Shown: piece by piece, positions 54,200-64,000 of the stretch
Position numbering within the stretch: position 1 is the first letter of the stretch
Layout: each line of letters begins with the position of its first letter
Assembly (NCBI GenBank): GCA_905250125.1
Contig: CAJNOL010000046.1
Span: 186,001-250,000, forward strand
Reading direction: 5' to 3'
DNA from: Rotaria sordida
Lineage: Eukaryota; Rotifera; Eurotatoria; Philodinida; Philodinidae
DNA: 64,000 nt
The notes under the pieces: generated by a model
What the model was told of the DNA's origin: nothing
The model's input: the letters and a program-made list of their open reading frames with translations, nothing else
The model's database searches: none
Position numbers and translations under genes: made by a program

Positions 54200-56292
54200 A
54201 TGGTACGACAGGCATTCTTTACAAATCTAACAACAAAACTACGGAATTTTGAAAATGATAATCAAGCATGTCATTATTTGAAAAGATTTGGAATTCGACT
54301 TGTTACACGAAAGACTATTACACAATTACAATCTGAAGCTGAAAATACTAATGAATTGAAACGTACATTAAGTACATTTCAAGTAATGGCATTAGGTATT
54401 GGTAGTATTATTGGTAAGTGAAATGAATATATAAATATTTTGTTTTTTTTTTGATAACAAATATTTTGATAGGTACGGGTATATTTGTATTGAGTGGCGA
54501 AGCAGCTGCTAAATATGCTGGTCCTGCTGTTATTGTTTCATTTATTATTGCTGCAATTGTTGCTGGACTTGCTGCTTTTTCATATGCCGAAATGTCTTCA
54601 ATGGTACCGATATCTGGTTCAGCTTATTCATATACTTATGCTAGTATGTTAGAACATTAATGAATTTTTTATTTTGAAATTTTTTTTTATTCATTATTTT
54701 TTTTTTTTATTTAGCTATGGGTGGTAAGTTGTTTTGATATTTTAGAAAAATAAGTGATGATGTCATTTTCTTCTCATTTGTAGAATATTTAGCATGGATT
54801 ATTGGATGGGATTTAATTCTTGAATATTTATTAGCAGCTGCTACGGTAGCTGTAGGTTGGAGTGGTTATGTTGTTCATTTTATTGAAACTATATCGAAAC
54901 ATAATGCAACAAGATCGATTGTTCAAGCACCCATTGCTTGGAGTGATGATTCAAACTCTTTTTATGTTACAGGAAAAGTGATTAATCTACCGGCAGTAGT
55001 AATTATTATTGCACTCACAATATTACTCGTTATTGGCATTGGTGAATCAGCAAAAGTCAATATAGTGATTGTTGTAATCAAAATTCTCGTTGTCTTATTA
55101 TTCATCTTTGCATGTTGTGGTTATACTAAGCGCAGTAATTATTCGCCTTTCTTTCCGCCTAATGAAGGTAAAAAGCGATGATGGGAAAAAGTGGGATTAT
55201 TTTTTTAATATAATACCGCTTTGTGTAGGTAGTTTTAATAGATATGGAGTAACTGGTATGTTACATGGTGCAACCGTTGTATTTTTTGCTTATATTGGTT
55301 TCGATTCGGTGACAACAACAGCACAAGAAACAAAAAATCCACAGCGTTCAATGCCTATTGGAATTATTGGTTCGTTATCGATTTCTACAGTGCTCTATAT
55401 CGGTGTATGTGCTGTAATGGTCGGTATTGTACCATATAAAACACTTGACTCACCAAGTCCAATCTCAGAAGCTATGTAAAGATTATATCATTTCTTATAA
55501 TTATGTACATACATATATATATATATATATATGAAAATAACTATATTTTAGTAAAGGTACGCCACATGGAATATGGTTGCCTATTATTATCGATTTGGGA
55601 GCTATTGCCGGTTTGACAAGTGTATCTCTTGTTAGTCTTCTTGGACAATCACGTATATTTTATTCTATGGCTCGTGATGGTCTGTTACCATCGGTATTTG
55701 CTAATGTTCATCATCGTACTAAAACTCCTTGGATATCTACAATTATTATTGGTATAAAGATTTTCATATGTTTTTATCAATAGAAACTCTTGACTATGCT
55801 ATTTATTTAGGTTTAGTCTGTGCAATATTTGCTGCCGTCCTTCCTTTAGGTATTCTTGGTGAAATGACATCGATCGGAACTTTAGTAGCCTTTTTTCTTG
55901 TACATATTTCTGTCATAATTGTAAGTTTATGGTAGTAATCAACTTCGGTTTTTTTTTCATATACTAGAATTTAGATGCGTTTTACACATAAAGAAGTACC
56001 ACGAGGTTTTCTGGTTCCTTTTGGACCTTGGATTTTGCCTCCTATTGGAGCACTACTCTGTATTTTGCTTATGGTAAGCTCTTCAAAAGAAACCGGTATT
56101 CGACTTGCTGTCTGGATGGGTATCGGTCAAATTGTTTATTTTACCTATGGTTTTTGGCATTCAAAATTACGGTACTCACAACGACTTAATTCATCTATGG
56201 GTATTGATAATTTTGCGACAGAATTCGATACCCAATCACCAAAATATGAACATGCATCAGAAATGGTTGTTTTTAACGAAGAAAAATTATAA
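54200..56292 (+). CDS. APC-superfamily amino-acid transporter, cationic amino-acid (SLC7/CAT) type, bacterial-like
   Basis: Eight exons (54200-54413, 54473-54643, 54715-54723, 54784-55167, 55229-55475, 55552-55751, 55811-55920, 55975-56292) join in phase to 550 residues with about twelve hydrophobic segments. Helix 1 has the APC substrate motif GSIIGTGIFVLSG; later come AAAKYAGPA, ISGSAYSYTYATMGEYLAW, ATVAVGWSGY, FFAYIGFDSVTTTAQE, NPQRSMPIGI, GLTSVSLVSLLGQSRIFYSMARDGLLP and TPWISTIIIG. These proteins carry amino acids such as Arg/Lys across the plasma membrane. The sequence, including the N-terminal LKRTLSTFQVMALGIGSIIG, is closer to what I know of bacterial YfnA/YhdG-type transporters than to animal CAT proteins, and it lacks the extended C-terminal helices of the latter; horizontal origin is inferred. 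The third exon is only 9 bases and encodes Thr-Met-Gly across codons 129-132. Confidence 0.92.
54715..54723 (+). other. 9-base microexon of the transporter
   Basis: The bases CTATGGGTG lie between TTTATTTAG and GTAAGT and restore a continuous reading frame and the conserved YATMGE motif. Without it, exon 2 to exon 4 would lose three residues in a conserved loop of the transporter. Confidence 0.88.
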
Positions 56293-58412
56293 CATGAAAT
56301 TTATCTTGTTAAATAACAAGTAATCAATAATCGGTTTTTTTTTCATAATTATATTATATCTAAATTTTATTTGAAATTTTTCAAAGTAGATATAAAGAAA
56401 AAAAATAACATACATTTCATACATATAATATTATGTCAATCGATAATTTTTTTTAATAAACAATCTATTCTTAGAATTTATATATGATTAAAGAGAATTA
56501 AAGACTTTCAATGAAAGTAAAATTCTATTGCTAATAAATTTAACTGAAATCTTTTGTCAAAGAATAATAAATATTTTCAATGTCAAATCTTTTCAATATC
56601 TTTTTCATGATACTTAAAAGAACATTTTCGGATGGCATAAACCAATATATTGTTCTAAATGAAATTATTTTGTTGATTCACCTATCGAATGTCTATTATT
56701 CAGTTGTTCTTGTTTTTTTTCTATTAATCATTACTATATTAAATCATGCTGAAGGCAATGTGATTGCAAGTGTTAGTTTTTTTACTATTTTATGTGTAAT
56801 GTCACAAGAAAACGAAAGAATGAAAAAGAAAAAACAATTATGGCAACACAATTTTATAGATTGAATGTGAGTAAAGGTAACACATTTACTCACGTACAAT
56901 CATATTCACACCTACATTACACCCACATATTCATTATACACTATTACTAAGTGATTTCTATTAACTTTTATAGACATAAAATCGAAGTTGGAGCACGATC
57001 ACATGTACTTTACTCAAATTTTTAAACGATCGATTTATTGTATTTAAAAAAGAATACTATAAATTATTTACTATTATTTATTTTCTTTAGAAACAAGTAA
57101 AACAAAAAAAAAGGAGAATTGGATTCGAATGAATACTCAATGGAAAAGAATAATCGAAATTTTTTTGATATAATTTTAGTCACAGATAAATAAATATATC
57201 ATTATATCTACTTGCATTTGATTCATGATTTATTACAAGCATAGATAGTCTTCTTTGTATAGTTCTCTTAATTGATACGTTTAACGGGAAGATATATTGA
57301 ATTTGGTAAATGAATAGCGATCTGTCATATTATCTATCTTTTCTATGAATTTAAGCATCGGAAAAATGTGATTACAAAAGCGATGAGGATTGTTTACTAG
57401 TATCGACTGAGCTAGCTTTAATACGAGCATATATTTGTTATGCACAGAGAAAAATGACCCTGAGTTTGAAATGATCGAACGAAACAATCAGATAACAAGT
57501 ATAAAAATTTGAAATATTAATTATTGCGAATGATACAGTATGATTTTATGTAGAATATAACTATCATGGTAACGTTTATTTAATGTCAAATGAATCATCT
57601 ATATGTATGCTGTTGACTTACGACCAACTAATAGTTCATCTTTATATAGATCACTTTTTTTCCATCAAAATATATTCAATTAATAACATCTTAAAGACAG
57701 ATTAGAAAATTTTTCGAATTATGTTTTAATATATTCTACACTGTATAGTAGACCATAAATTATAGAGAATAGAAAAAAGATATTCTAGGAATGTTCATGT
57801 CAATGCATCGATGAGTTTCTATTTTCTAAAAAAAATGAGATATTCAAGCAAATAGAAATTCGAATTTTGAATTTCTCTTTAGAGAATCGCGCATGAATTC
57901 ATATAGACATTCTTCGAAAATCTTACACTATTTAGTAATTCGAGCATTGTCTACAAAATTGAAAAACGATTTGAGTAACCATTTTTAGGCTTGATTTTAC
58001 TTATATTTATTGTATTAGCTGTGTACCTTATGTATCGTATGCAAAAAAAGAATTACGATAAAATAAAAACAAATAGAAAGATTTCAAAATTTATTAACAA
58101 TAAAAGAAATTAACATGACGTATATAACAAAGATTGTAAACGATATAAGCCACATAATAATCTACTAAAAACAAATTTATATACGTGTTTAAAACAAATA
58201 TTTCGAGTGAGAAAAACTATCAGAAATCCGATGGTTATTTCTAAACAGAAATACAACAAATAAATGATACAGAATATTTTGTAAAATAAAACAAAAAAAA
58301 AACAATTATTAGATTTTTCTTACAAGTGAAATTTCAAACGAAGTTAACTGGACGCGTAATGCAACTACGAACATATTATAACAGTTACTATTACCGACGA
58401 TGAAGTGAATGA
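56293..58412. other. Intergenic, AT-rich
   Basis: Downstream of the transporter. A plus-strand frame at 56580-56864 is hydrophobic but has no recognisable motif and A/T-driven composition. No RNA gene or terminal repeat seen. Confidence 0.4.
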
Positions 58413-58420
58413 TTATTAAC

Positions 58421-58791
58421 TAGGGTGCACCAAACCCAAACCGTTTGGATTTGGTGAGTTTGGGTATTGAGTTTGGGTATATGAGTTTGGGTTTAAATTT
58501 GATTATGGTCCATGTATCTAAGCTTTTGATATACGACTGTTGATCAAACTCAAACTCAAACTCATACCCAAACCCAAACCCAAACTCAAACCCAAACCCA
58601 AACCCAAACTCAAACTCAATACTCAAAGCACCAAAACGAAAACTATTTAGGGCTAGTGCATGTCTAGTTGCGACATCAGACCCAAACCCATACCCAAACT
58701 CATTCCCAAACCCAAACCCAAACCCAAACCCAAACTCGATACCCAAACTCAAACTCCCAAACAGTTTGGGTTTGGGTTTGGTGCATGCCTA
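58421..58791. mobile_element. hAT-like MITE built of TTTGGG/TTTGAG hexamers
   Basis: Ends are inverted repeats: left TAGGGTGCACCAAACCCAAA, right read on the minus strand TAGGCATGCACCAAACCC. An 8-base direct duplication TTATTAAC flanks it (58413-58420 and 58792-58799), the target size of hAT elements. The 371-base body is mostly tandem hexamers CCCAAA/CTCAAA with sporadic TACCCA units, arranged in opposite orientations on the two flanks of a short unique centre near 58620-58680. No transposase. An apparent 110-residue frame of Phe-Gly repeats on the minus strand is a by-product of the hexamers. Confidence 0.85.
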
Positions 58792-59154
58792 TTATTAACC
58801 ATTATCATCCAATATTTATATATAGTTGAACAATGACTTTCTATAGATCATAGGTTAAATAATATTTTCTATAAAATATACTTTGGTTTTCCATATTTCT
58901 GAAAATAAACTTTTCTAGAAAACTAAGCTGATTTTCTAAATATTGAAATGTGCTCAGTGATCTATAAAAATTTGAAAATTCATAAGCATTTTATATCTCA
59001 ATTTTCTAAAAATTAGAATTTAATTCTAATTTACAATATATGACTAAAAAGTATTTTTATTGATTTACTGATTAATAAATTAAATATTATCCATAAGAAT
59101 TAGAAAAACAAAAAGAATTCTAGCCAATTTCCAAATACTGAACAAAATCAAATA

Positions 59155-59774
59155 CAGTAACGGTCAAAATTATAAGAACAAGGTATTTTTCATTGTTTTC
59201 AACTATACTACAAAGCTATTTTAAACTCAAATAGTGATTTGCATAGGCAATACGATGCTCTATCAGGGGTCTCATACACCATATTTTCGTAGATGGTTTA
59301 AGAGAGAAAAAGTTCTAAAAAACAAAAACCGACATTTTTCAAGTCCCTAAAGCATTTGTCAGAGGCATTTTTGAACAGTGCCATCTGATAGAGCGCAAAA
59401 TTCTGAGCAAAATGAAGGGTTGCCGCATTTTCCACGACCTCCCCTTGCAAAGTTATAAGTATCACAAAAAAATGAAAAAACATGAAATTCTACAAAAAAT
59501 CGCTAAAAAACGGCTAAAAAATGGATATTTTCATTTTTTATAATGCCTGTAACTTTGCAAGGGAACGTTGTGGAAAATGCAGCGACTCTTCATTTTGCCC
59601 AGAATTTTGCGCTCTATAAGATGGCACTGTTCACATCTGTGAAAATATGGTGTATGAGGCTCCTGATAGAATATCTTATTGCCTATGCAAATCATTATTT
59701 GAGTTTAAAATAGATATGTAGTACAGTAGAAAAAAATCAAAAATACCTTGTTCTTATAATTTTGAACATTACTC
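59155..59774. mobile_element. 620-bp palindromic Tc1-like MITE
   Basis: Left end CAGTAACGGTCAAAATTATA and right end, read on the minus strand, GAGTAATGTTCAAAATTATA pair as inverted repeats and the pairing continues nearly the whole way to a centre near 59490, so the element is one long imperfect hairpin with arms of about 300 bases. TA flanks both ends (59153-59154, 59775-59776). No transposase. Ends and TA duplication fit the Tc1/mariner group. Confidence 0.85.
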
Positions 59775-59776
59775 TA

Positions 59777-60276
59777 TCTATTTGATACTATTATTGAAGT
59801 TTTCTTTGTTTCTTTTTTTTATTTGAAATATTATTTTCAATTCGTCTTATTATTAATTAACAAAAGAAAAAAAAAACAATATTTCACATTGAAAAAAAAA
59901 ACAAACAGCTAAAACTATGCTAGATATTTTAGAATTAATAGTATTACACAGAAAACTATATACACAATATAAAAAAATAAGATGATAAATCTATATATTC
60001 CATTTGAATGTATATCATTTGAATGACATATAAATAAAATTTGTTGGTAAAACGTTTTGTTTATAGCACCCCATCTCATTTGTTGAAAATAAAATAAATA
60101 TGAATCAAAAATAAAATATACTTAAAAGGAAAGTTTTAAGATTACAAAAAAAAGAAGCCAACAAGGACCACACTGTATTTTTGCGAACTTTAATTATATT
60201 GTATTGAATATATTTCAATTAAATAATATATTACTTTGGAATAAGATATCACCGGTAAGATAACCAGTGAAATGTT
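59777..60276. other. Intergenic, AT-rich
   Basis: Between the palindromic element and the 3' end of the OTU protease gene. Probably holds that gene's 3' untranslated region. Nothing else recognisable. Confidence 0.45.
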
Positions 60277-63200
60277 TTAAAGACGTTTTTGTTGTGTAAG
60301 ATTTGATATTGAATTTAATATTTGTATACGTTTATTAATATTTATGCTTGTTGATTTAAAATTATTTAAATTTTGATTATTTTCAAATGAATTATTTAAA
60401 GTTTTATCAGAACTTATTGATTGCTGACGTTTTAAAGGTGATGAGATTAAATTTTGACTAGGAAAAAATTTATTTGAGATACTATTACCATGAAATGCAA
60501 GATTAGAATGTTGATCATTAGTCATATCAACACTATTGTTCTAAAAAAAAACCAAACAGAAAATAAAAAATAGTTTTTGTTTTTTTTGCAAATTTTATAT
60601 AAGGAAAAAAAAATAATGATTACTTGTATCAATCGATTTGATTTTGGTTGTGTTTGTTCTATATAATTATCGTTTATTGAAAATTGACTATTTTCTATTG
60701 GTAATAAATTACCGATGTTAGAATTTTTTTCTATATGTTGATTTAATGGAATTGTTTTATTTAAAGAATTTAATGGTATTTGAAGTAATTTATGTCTTGT
60801 TTGTTTTTCATGTGAATTTTTATTCATATTAGTAGATATATTAGTTGACACAGTGTCTTGATGATATGAATTTATTGTTGATGATGAAGTATCCGTTGAA
60901 TCTAATAAGAAAAAAAAAATTATTAGAACTTCCGCTTTTTGTTGAGGGAAAAAAAACATTTTTTTTATTTTCTTTAAATACCAGAATAATGATTGATAAT
61001 TTTTGAAATATTAGTTTCATTTAAACTTGTTAATGGTTCAATATTTTGTAAATTTTCATTCTCATTATTGATTTGTTTTTGATTTTTTTCAAAATAATAT
61101 TCATTCATACATGTATCAATATAATTTTTAATCATATTATCAGATGTTTGTGGTCGTTTTGGTTGAAAATTAGTTAGAATTATTGTTAAAATATTTGTAT
61201 GATGATTTAATAATGGTGATGATCTTTGATTTTCAAACATATTTTTATTGATTATTGATAAATTAGATGTATCTTGTATTGAACTATCATGTGAATTTTT
61301 ATGAGATAGACGTTTAGTTGATGAAAATGGTTCAATAAATGTTCGACGAAAAATTTTTGAAAATGAATTTAATGATGGACGAGAGAATTTTTTATTTGTT
61401 ATTGTTGAATTTAATTCATTTGATAAATTTATATCTGTTGTTGATATACGATTATCATGTTTTGTTTTTATTGTTTGTAAAAATAAATTATTTAATGAAA
61501 AATATTCTTTTGATAAATTTAAATATTTTTCAAGAATATTCATTCGATTTTCTCCATAATTCATATAGAAATGTATTTTATCATCAGATAATTCTTCATC
61601 AATTGGCCATTGAAAATTTACACCAGGATCAATACAAAAATGAATTGGTAAAATATCAAATGTATCAATATCGATTAAAGGTATTCGATAAGTAACTGAA
61701 AAAAAAAAGCATTCATTAGAAAATAATATTTATATTTTCAAATAAATTACTTTTTGATGTTGATTTACTATTTTGTTCCATAGGTAGAAGAGCTGAAAAA
61801 TGTGCAGCATCATATGCCAAAAATATCTTAATTAAATGAAAAAGAAAATATTAATTAAAATAAAAAGTATTAAATTAACTTACCGGTTGTTTATGACATT
61901 TATCAGGTGAAATTTCTATTGACACAAAAAAAAAAAAGATTGTTTTTTTATCTTAATTTTTGTATAAAAATTTCTATATAATTTACCTAATGGTAAATAA
62001 ATTCCACCGAATTCAATCGGTGAAATAGCTTCACCATCATTTGTACGTAATATTGTATCTGAATAGATAACAATCGGTCGACGAATATTATTAGCAAGAA
62101 CATAAACATGAAATTCTTCTAAACTTTCATAATATTGTCGAGTTGATTGTGATGAAGATTTTGTTGGAAGATCAATATTTGTTTGAGATGATTTTGAATA
62201 ATTGATTCTAAATAAGAAATAAAAACAAAAAACAAAATATAAATTAATTTTCTTTTTTTTTTTTTGTTTTTCTATTTTGAACATACTCATCAATTGAAGA
62301 ATTTAAATCGAATGATCTTGTTTGTGAAACACGTGGTTCAGCTGATGATAATCGTAATAAACTTCTCCATTCTTCGTCCCATTCTTGTTCAGAAAAAACA
62401 AGACCATACTAGAAATATGAAATATTCTCTTTATTTAATAAAAGATTAATTTAGTTTTTGTTACTTTTTTATTTTGTACTGATTGAGTCCAACGCCAACG
62501 TCGATAAAGTGAATTATTTGGTTTTGATGTAATTAATGTTTCATTTAATGCTTTACGCATTGATAATGAATGATCATGAAAACCCCACATTGCTAAACGA
62601 TAAATTATTAATTGTTAATCATTTGTATCAACTAAAAACTAATAGATTTTGTCCATGCAAAAATCGTAAGTCTCATATTTTTTCCAAAAGAAATTTTTCA
62701 AATCACTTTGATTTCTATTATAAGAAATCGTTTTGACTAAATTCAATTATAAAATGTCATATTCATACAGAACTTCAATCGAAATTACTGAGTATTGCTT
62801 TGATATACAGGTTTTTCTTTTCTTTATTTCAGATAAATTCTTTGAATAAAACTTTTTTTTTTTACCAAGTGATGTTGCATGTAATAAACAATTTCCATCT
62901 CCACTTGTTACTAAAGGATATAATTTCGAACATGGTAATTTTTTATTAACCCACCAATTGAGACGTCCTATAAAATTATATGATTTCAAAACAAACTTTC
63001 TAATTAGATATTCTTAATAATATACTTGTTTCTTCCAATGATACCATTGTCGATATATCAACAAGATTATCCATAACACGCATACGAATATCTTCTGGTA
63101 ATTCATATAAATTTGGTAATATAAATGAAGCATCAGTATCATTATGATCAATTGTAATAATATCATCGTTAATGAATATACGACGAGAATTTTTTGCTAA

Positions 63201-63479
63201 AATATCTCGTTGATGATGTACATGTGTTTGATTTGGTGAAATAGTTGATAAAGTTTGATGTAATATTGGATAATTTGAAGGATTTATATCTAAAACAAAT
63301 ATTATTATATTTAAAAAAAAAACGATCTATTATCGTTTTCTTTTTTTAAATATCTTACTTGTTCGTTGAAGTTGAATCGATCCTAATGAATTGTATAAAT
63401 GATGTTTTCTATCAATAGAATCATCATCATAAGTATCTTCATTGATATTTCCATCATGATATGAAATATAATTATTCAT
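60277..63479 (-). CDS. OTU deubiquitinase, Cezanne/OTUD7-like
   Basis: Eleven exons (63359-63479, 63026-63289, 62866-62967, 62465-62592, 62287-62408, 61987-62207, 61884-61915, 61751-61826, 60982-61695, 60624-60901, 60277-60540) join in phase to 773 residues. The A20-type OTU fold is clear: RLNWW (130-134), [10 protein letters not shown] with catalytic Cys155 and neighbouring Asp152, [55 protein letters not shown] and [12 protein letters not shown] with catalytic His339. In animals Cezanne cuts Lys11-linked ubiquitin chains and restrains NF-kB and cell-cycle signalling. Neither the N-terminal UBA domain nor the C-terminal A20 zinc finger of vertebrate OTUD7 is visible; the tail (about 460-773) is Asn/Ser-rich. 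One exon is only 32 bases. Start at 63479 is the first in-frame Met and further upstream coding exons cannot be excluded. Confidence 0.92.
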
Positions 63480-64000
63480 ATTTTATTTATTATCTGACAT
63501 ATTTTAGAAGATTTTTTTTAATTATATAGAATTGTCATCTGTGAATGAAATATTATACATTAATCTGATATTATTTTCAGTACATATAAATATTTCTTTC
63601 TGAGATAATAATGATATATTTACAAACATGTTTTATTCTAATATTAGCTTAAATTATTTTGTTTATTTATTGTATAAGTTATTACGTTTAATATGAAAAT
63701 ATTAATGAGAGAAGAAAATTTGAATTATTATCAGTTCTTATAAGAGATTAATTTTTAAATTTTATTTTAAATCTAAAAATAAATGCAACAGATGTCACTT
63801 TAAGTTAATCATTTATGTATTTTCTTAGTAGTCATTGGTTCTTACTTTTGTCTCATCGATAATATCTTTCTCTAATATAACTAACTAATTAATTGTTTTT
63901 GACATAAGCTATTTCAAACAAATGAATTATTTGAAAACTAAGTAATAAATTAATCATTTTCTTAATAGCAAAAAAAAATAATAATAATAAACTTGAATTA
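63480..64000. other. Upstream region of the OTU protease gene
   Basis: AT-rich, no exon seen; should include the promoter. An (AAT)n-like run closes the window near 63979-63992. Confidence 0.4.

Noticed and set aside
56580..56864. 94-residue hydrophobic plus-strand frame downstream of the transporter.
   Set aside because: No conserved motif, A/T-driven composition, and the transporter already ends in a clean stop; kept as non-coding.
58420..58752. 110-residue open frame rich in Phe-Gly repeats, reminiscent of FG nucleoporins.
   Set aside because: It is a direct translation of the TTTGGG hexamers of a MITE; no gene context.
59298..59483. 61-residue open frame inside the 620-bp palindrome.
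   Set aside because: The sequence is one arm of an inverted repeat with no homology to a transposase; the frame is incidental.

Overview
The window reads as nuclear DNA of a small, AT-rich, intron-dense invertebrate. Protein-coding genes are split by short introns (mostly 50-90 bases, GT...AG, AT-rich), the gene set is animal (junctophilin, DLC-type RhoGAP/START, connecdenn, EXO1, Cezanne-type OTU protease, linker histone H1, rhodopsin-class GPCR, neuropeptide precursor), and one transporter looks bacterial in sequence. Compact introns, many small DNA transposons and a bacterial-looking gene fit a bdelloid rotifer best; that assignment is inference, not proof. I assembled exons by hand from reading frames, splice sites and phase; no alignment or search was run.

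Layout, left to right: 1-2.4 kb non-coding; 2.43-2.81 kb (-) a two-exon precursor of short amidated peptides ending Tyr-Leu-Val-Gly or Tyr-Trp-Val-Gly; 4.64-7.96 kb (-) a DENND1/connecdenn-like Rab GEF; 8.69-9.18 kb a fold-back DNA element; 11.34-11.74 kb (+) an intronless ATG8/GABARAP-like gene with an unusual internal insertion; 13.2-14.6 kb (-) a six-exon linker histone H1; 15.7-16.9 kb (-) a GPCR; 17-21 kb non-coding; 21.18-25.97 kb (-) junctophilin in ten exons, exactly 1000 codons before the stop; 26-28.8 kb low-complexity DNA; 28.86-30.05 kb (+) a secreted mucin-like protein with two matching eight-cysteine modules; 32.5-33.75 kb a mariner element with near-intact transposase; 35.55-37.33 kb (+) an RIIa-dimerization-type protein; 37.77-40.90 kb (-) exonuclease 1; 42.24-48.85 kb (-) a DLC1-like RhoGAP/START protein; 49-52.8 kb non-coding; 52.87-53.66 kb (-) an unrecognised two-exon gene; 54.2-56.29 kb (+) an APC-family amino-acid transporter with a 9-base microexon; 58.42-58.79 kb a hAT-like MITE made of TTTGGG hexamers; 59.15-59.77 kb a palindromic Tc1-like MITE; 60.28-63.48 kb (-) a Cezanne/OTUD7-like deubiquitinase.

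These are ordinary eukaryotic monocistronic genes, not a cluster with one function. Several touch membrane signalling and trafficking (connecdenn, GPCR, neuropeptide, junctophilin, DLC1), but nothing in the sequence shows co-regulation. The most notable items are the apparently new YLV/YWV-amide precursor, the bacterial-like transporter that has gained introns including a microexon, the duplicated eight-cysteine surface protein, the ATG8 insertion that may be a 51-base intron kept in frame, and several non-autonomous DNA transposons with clear terminal repeats and target duplications.
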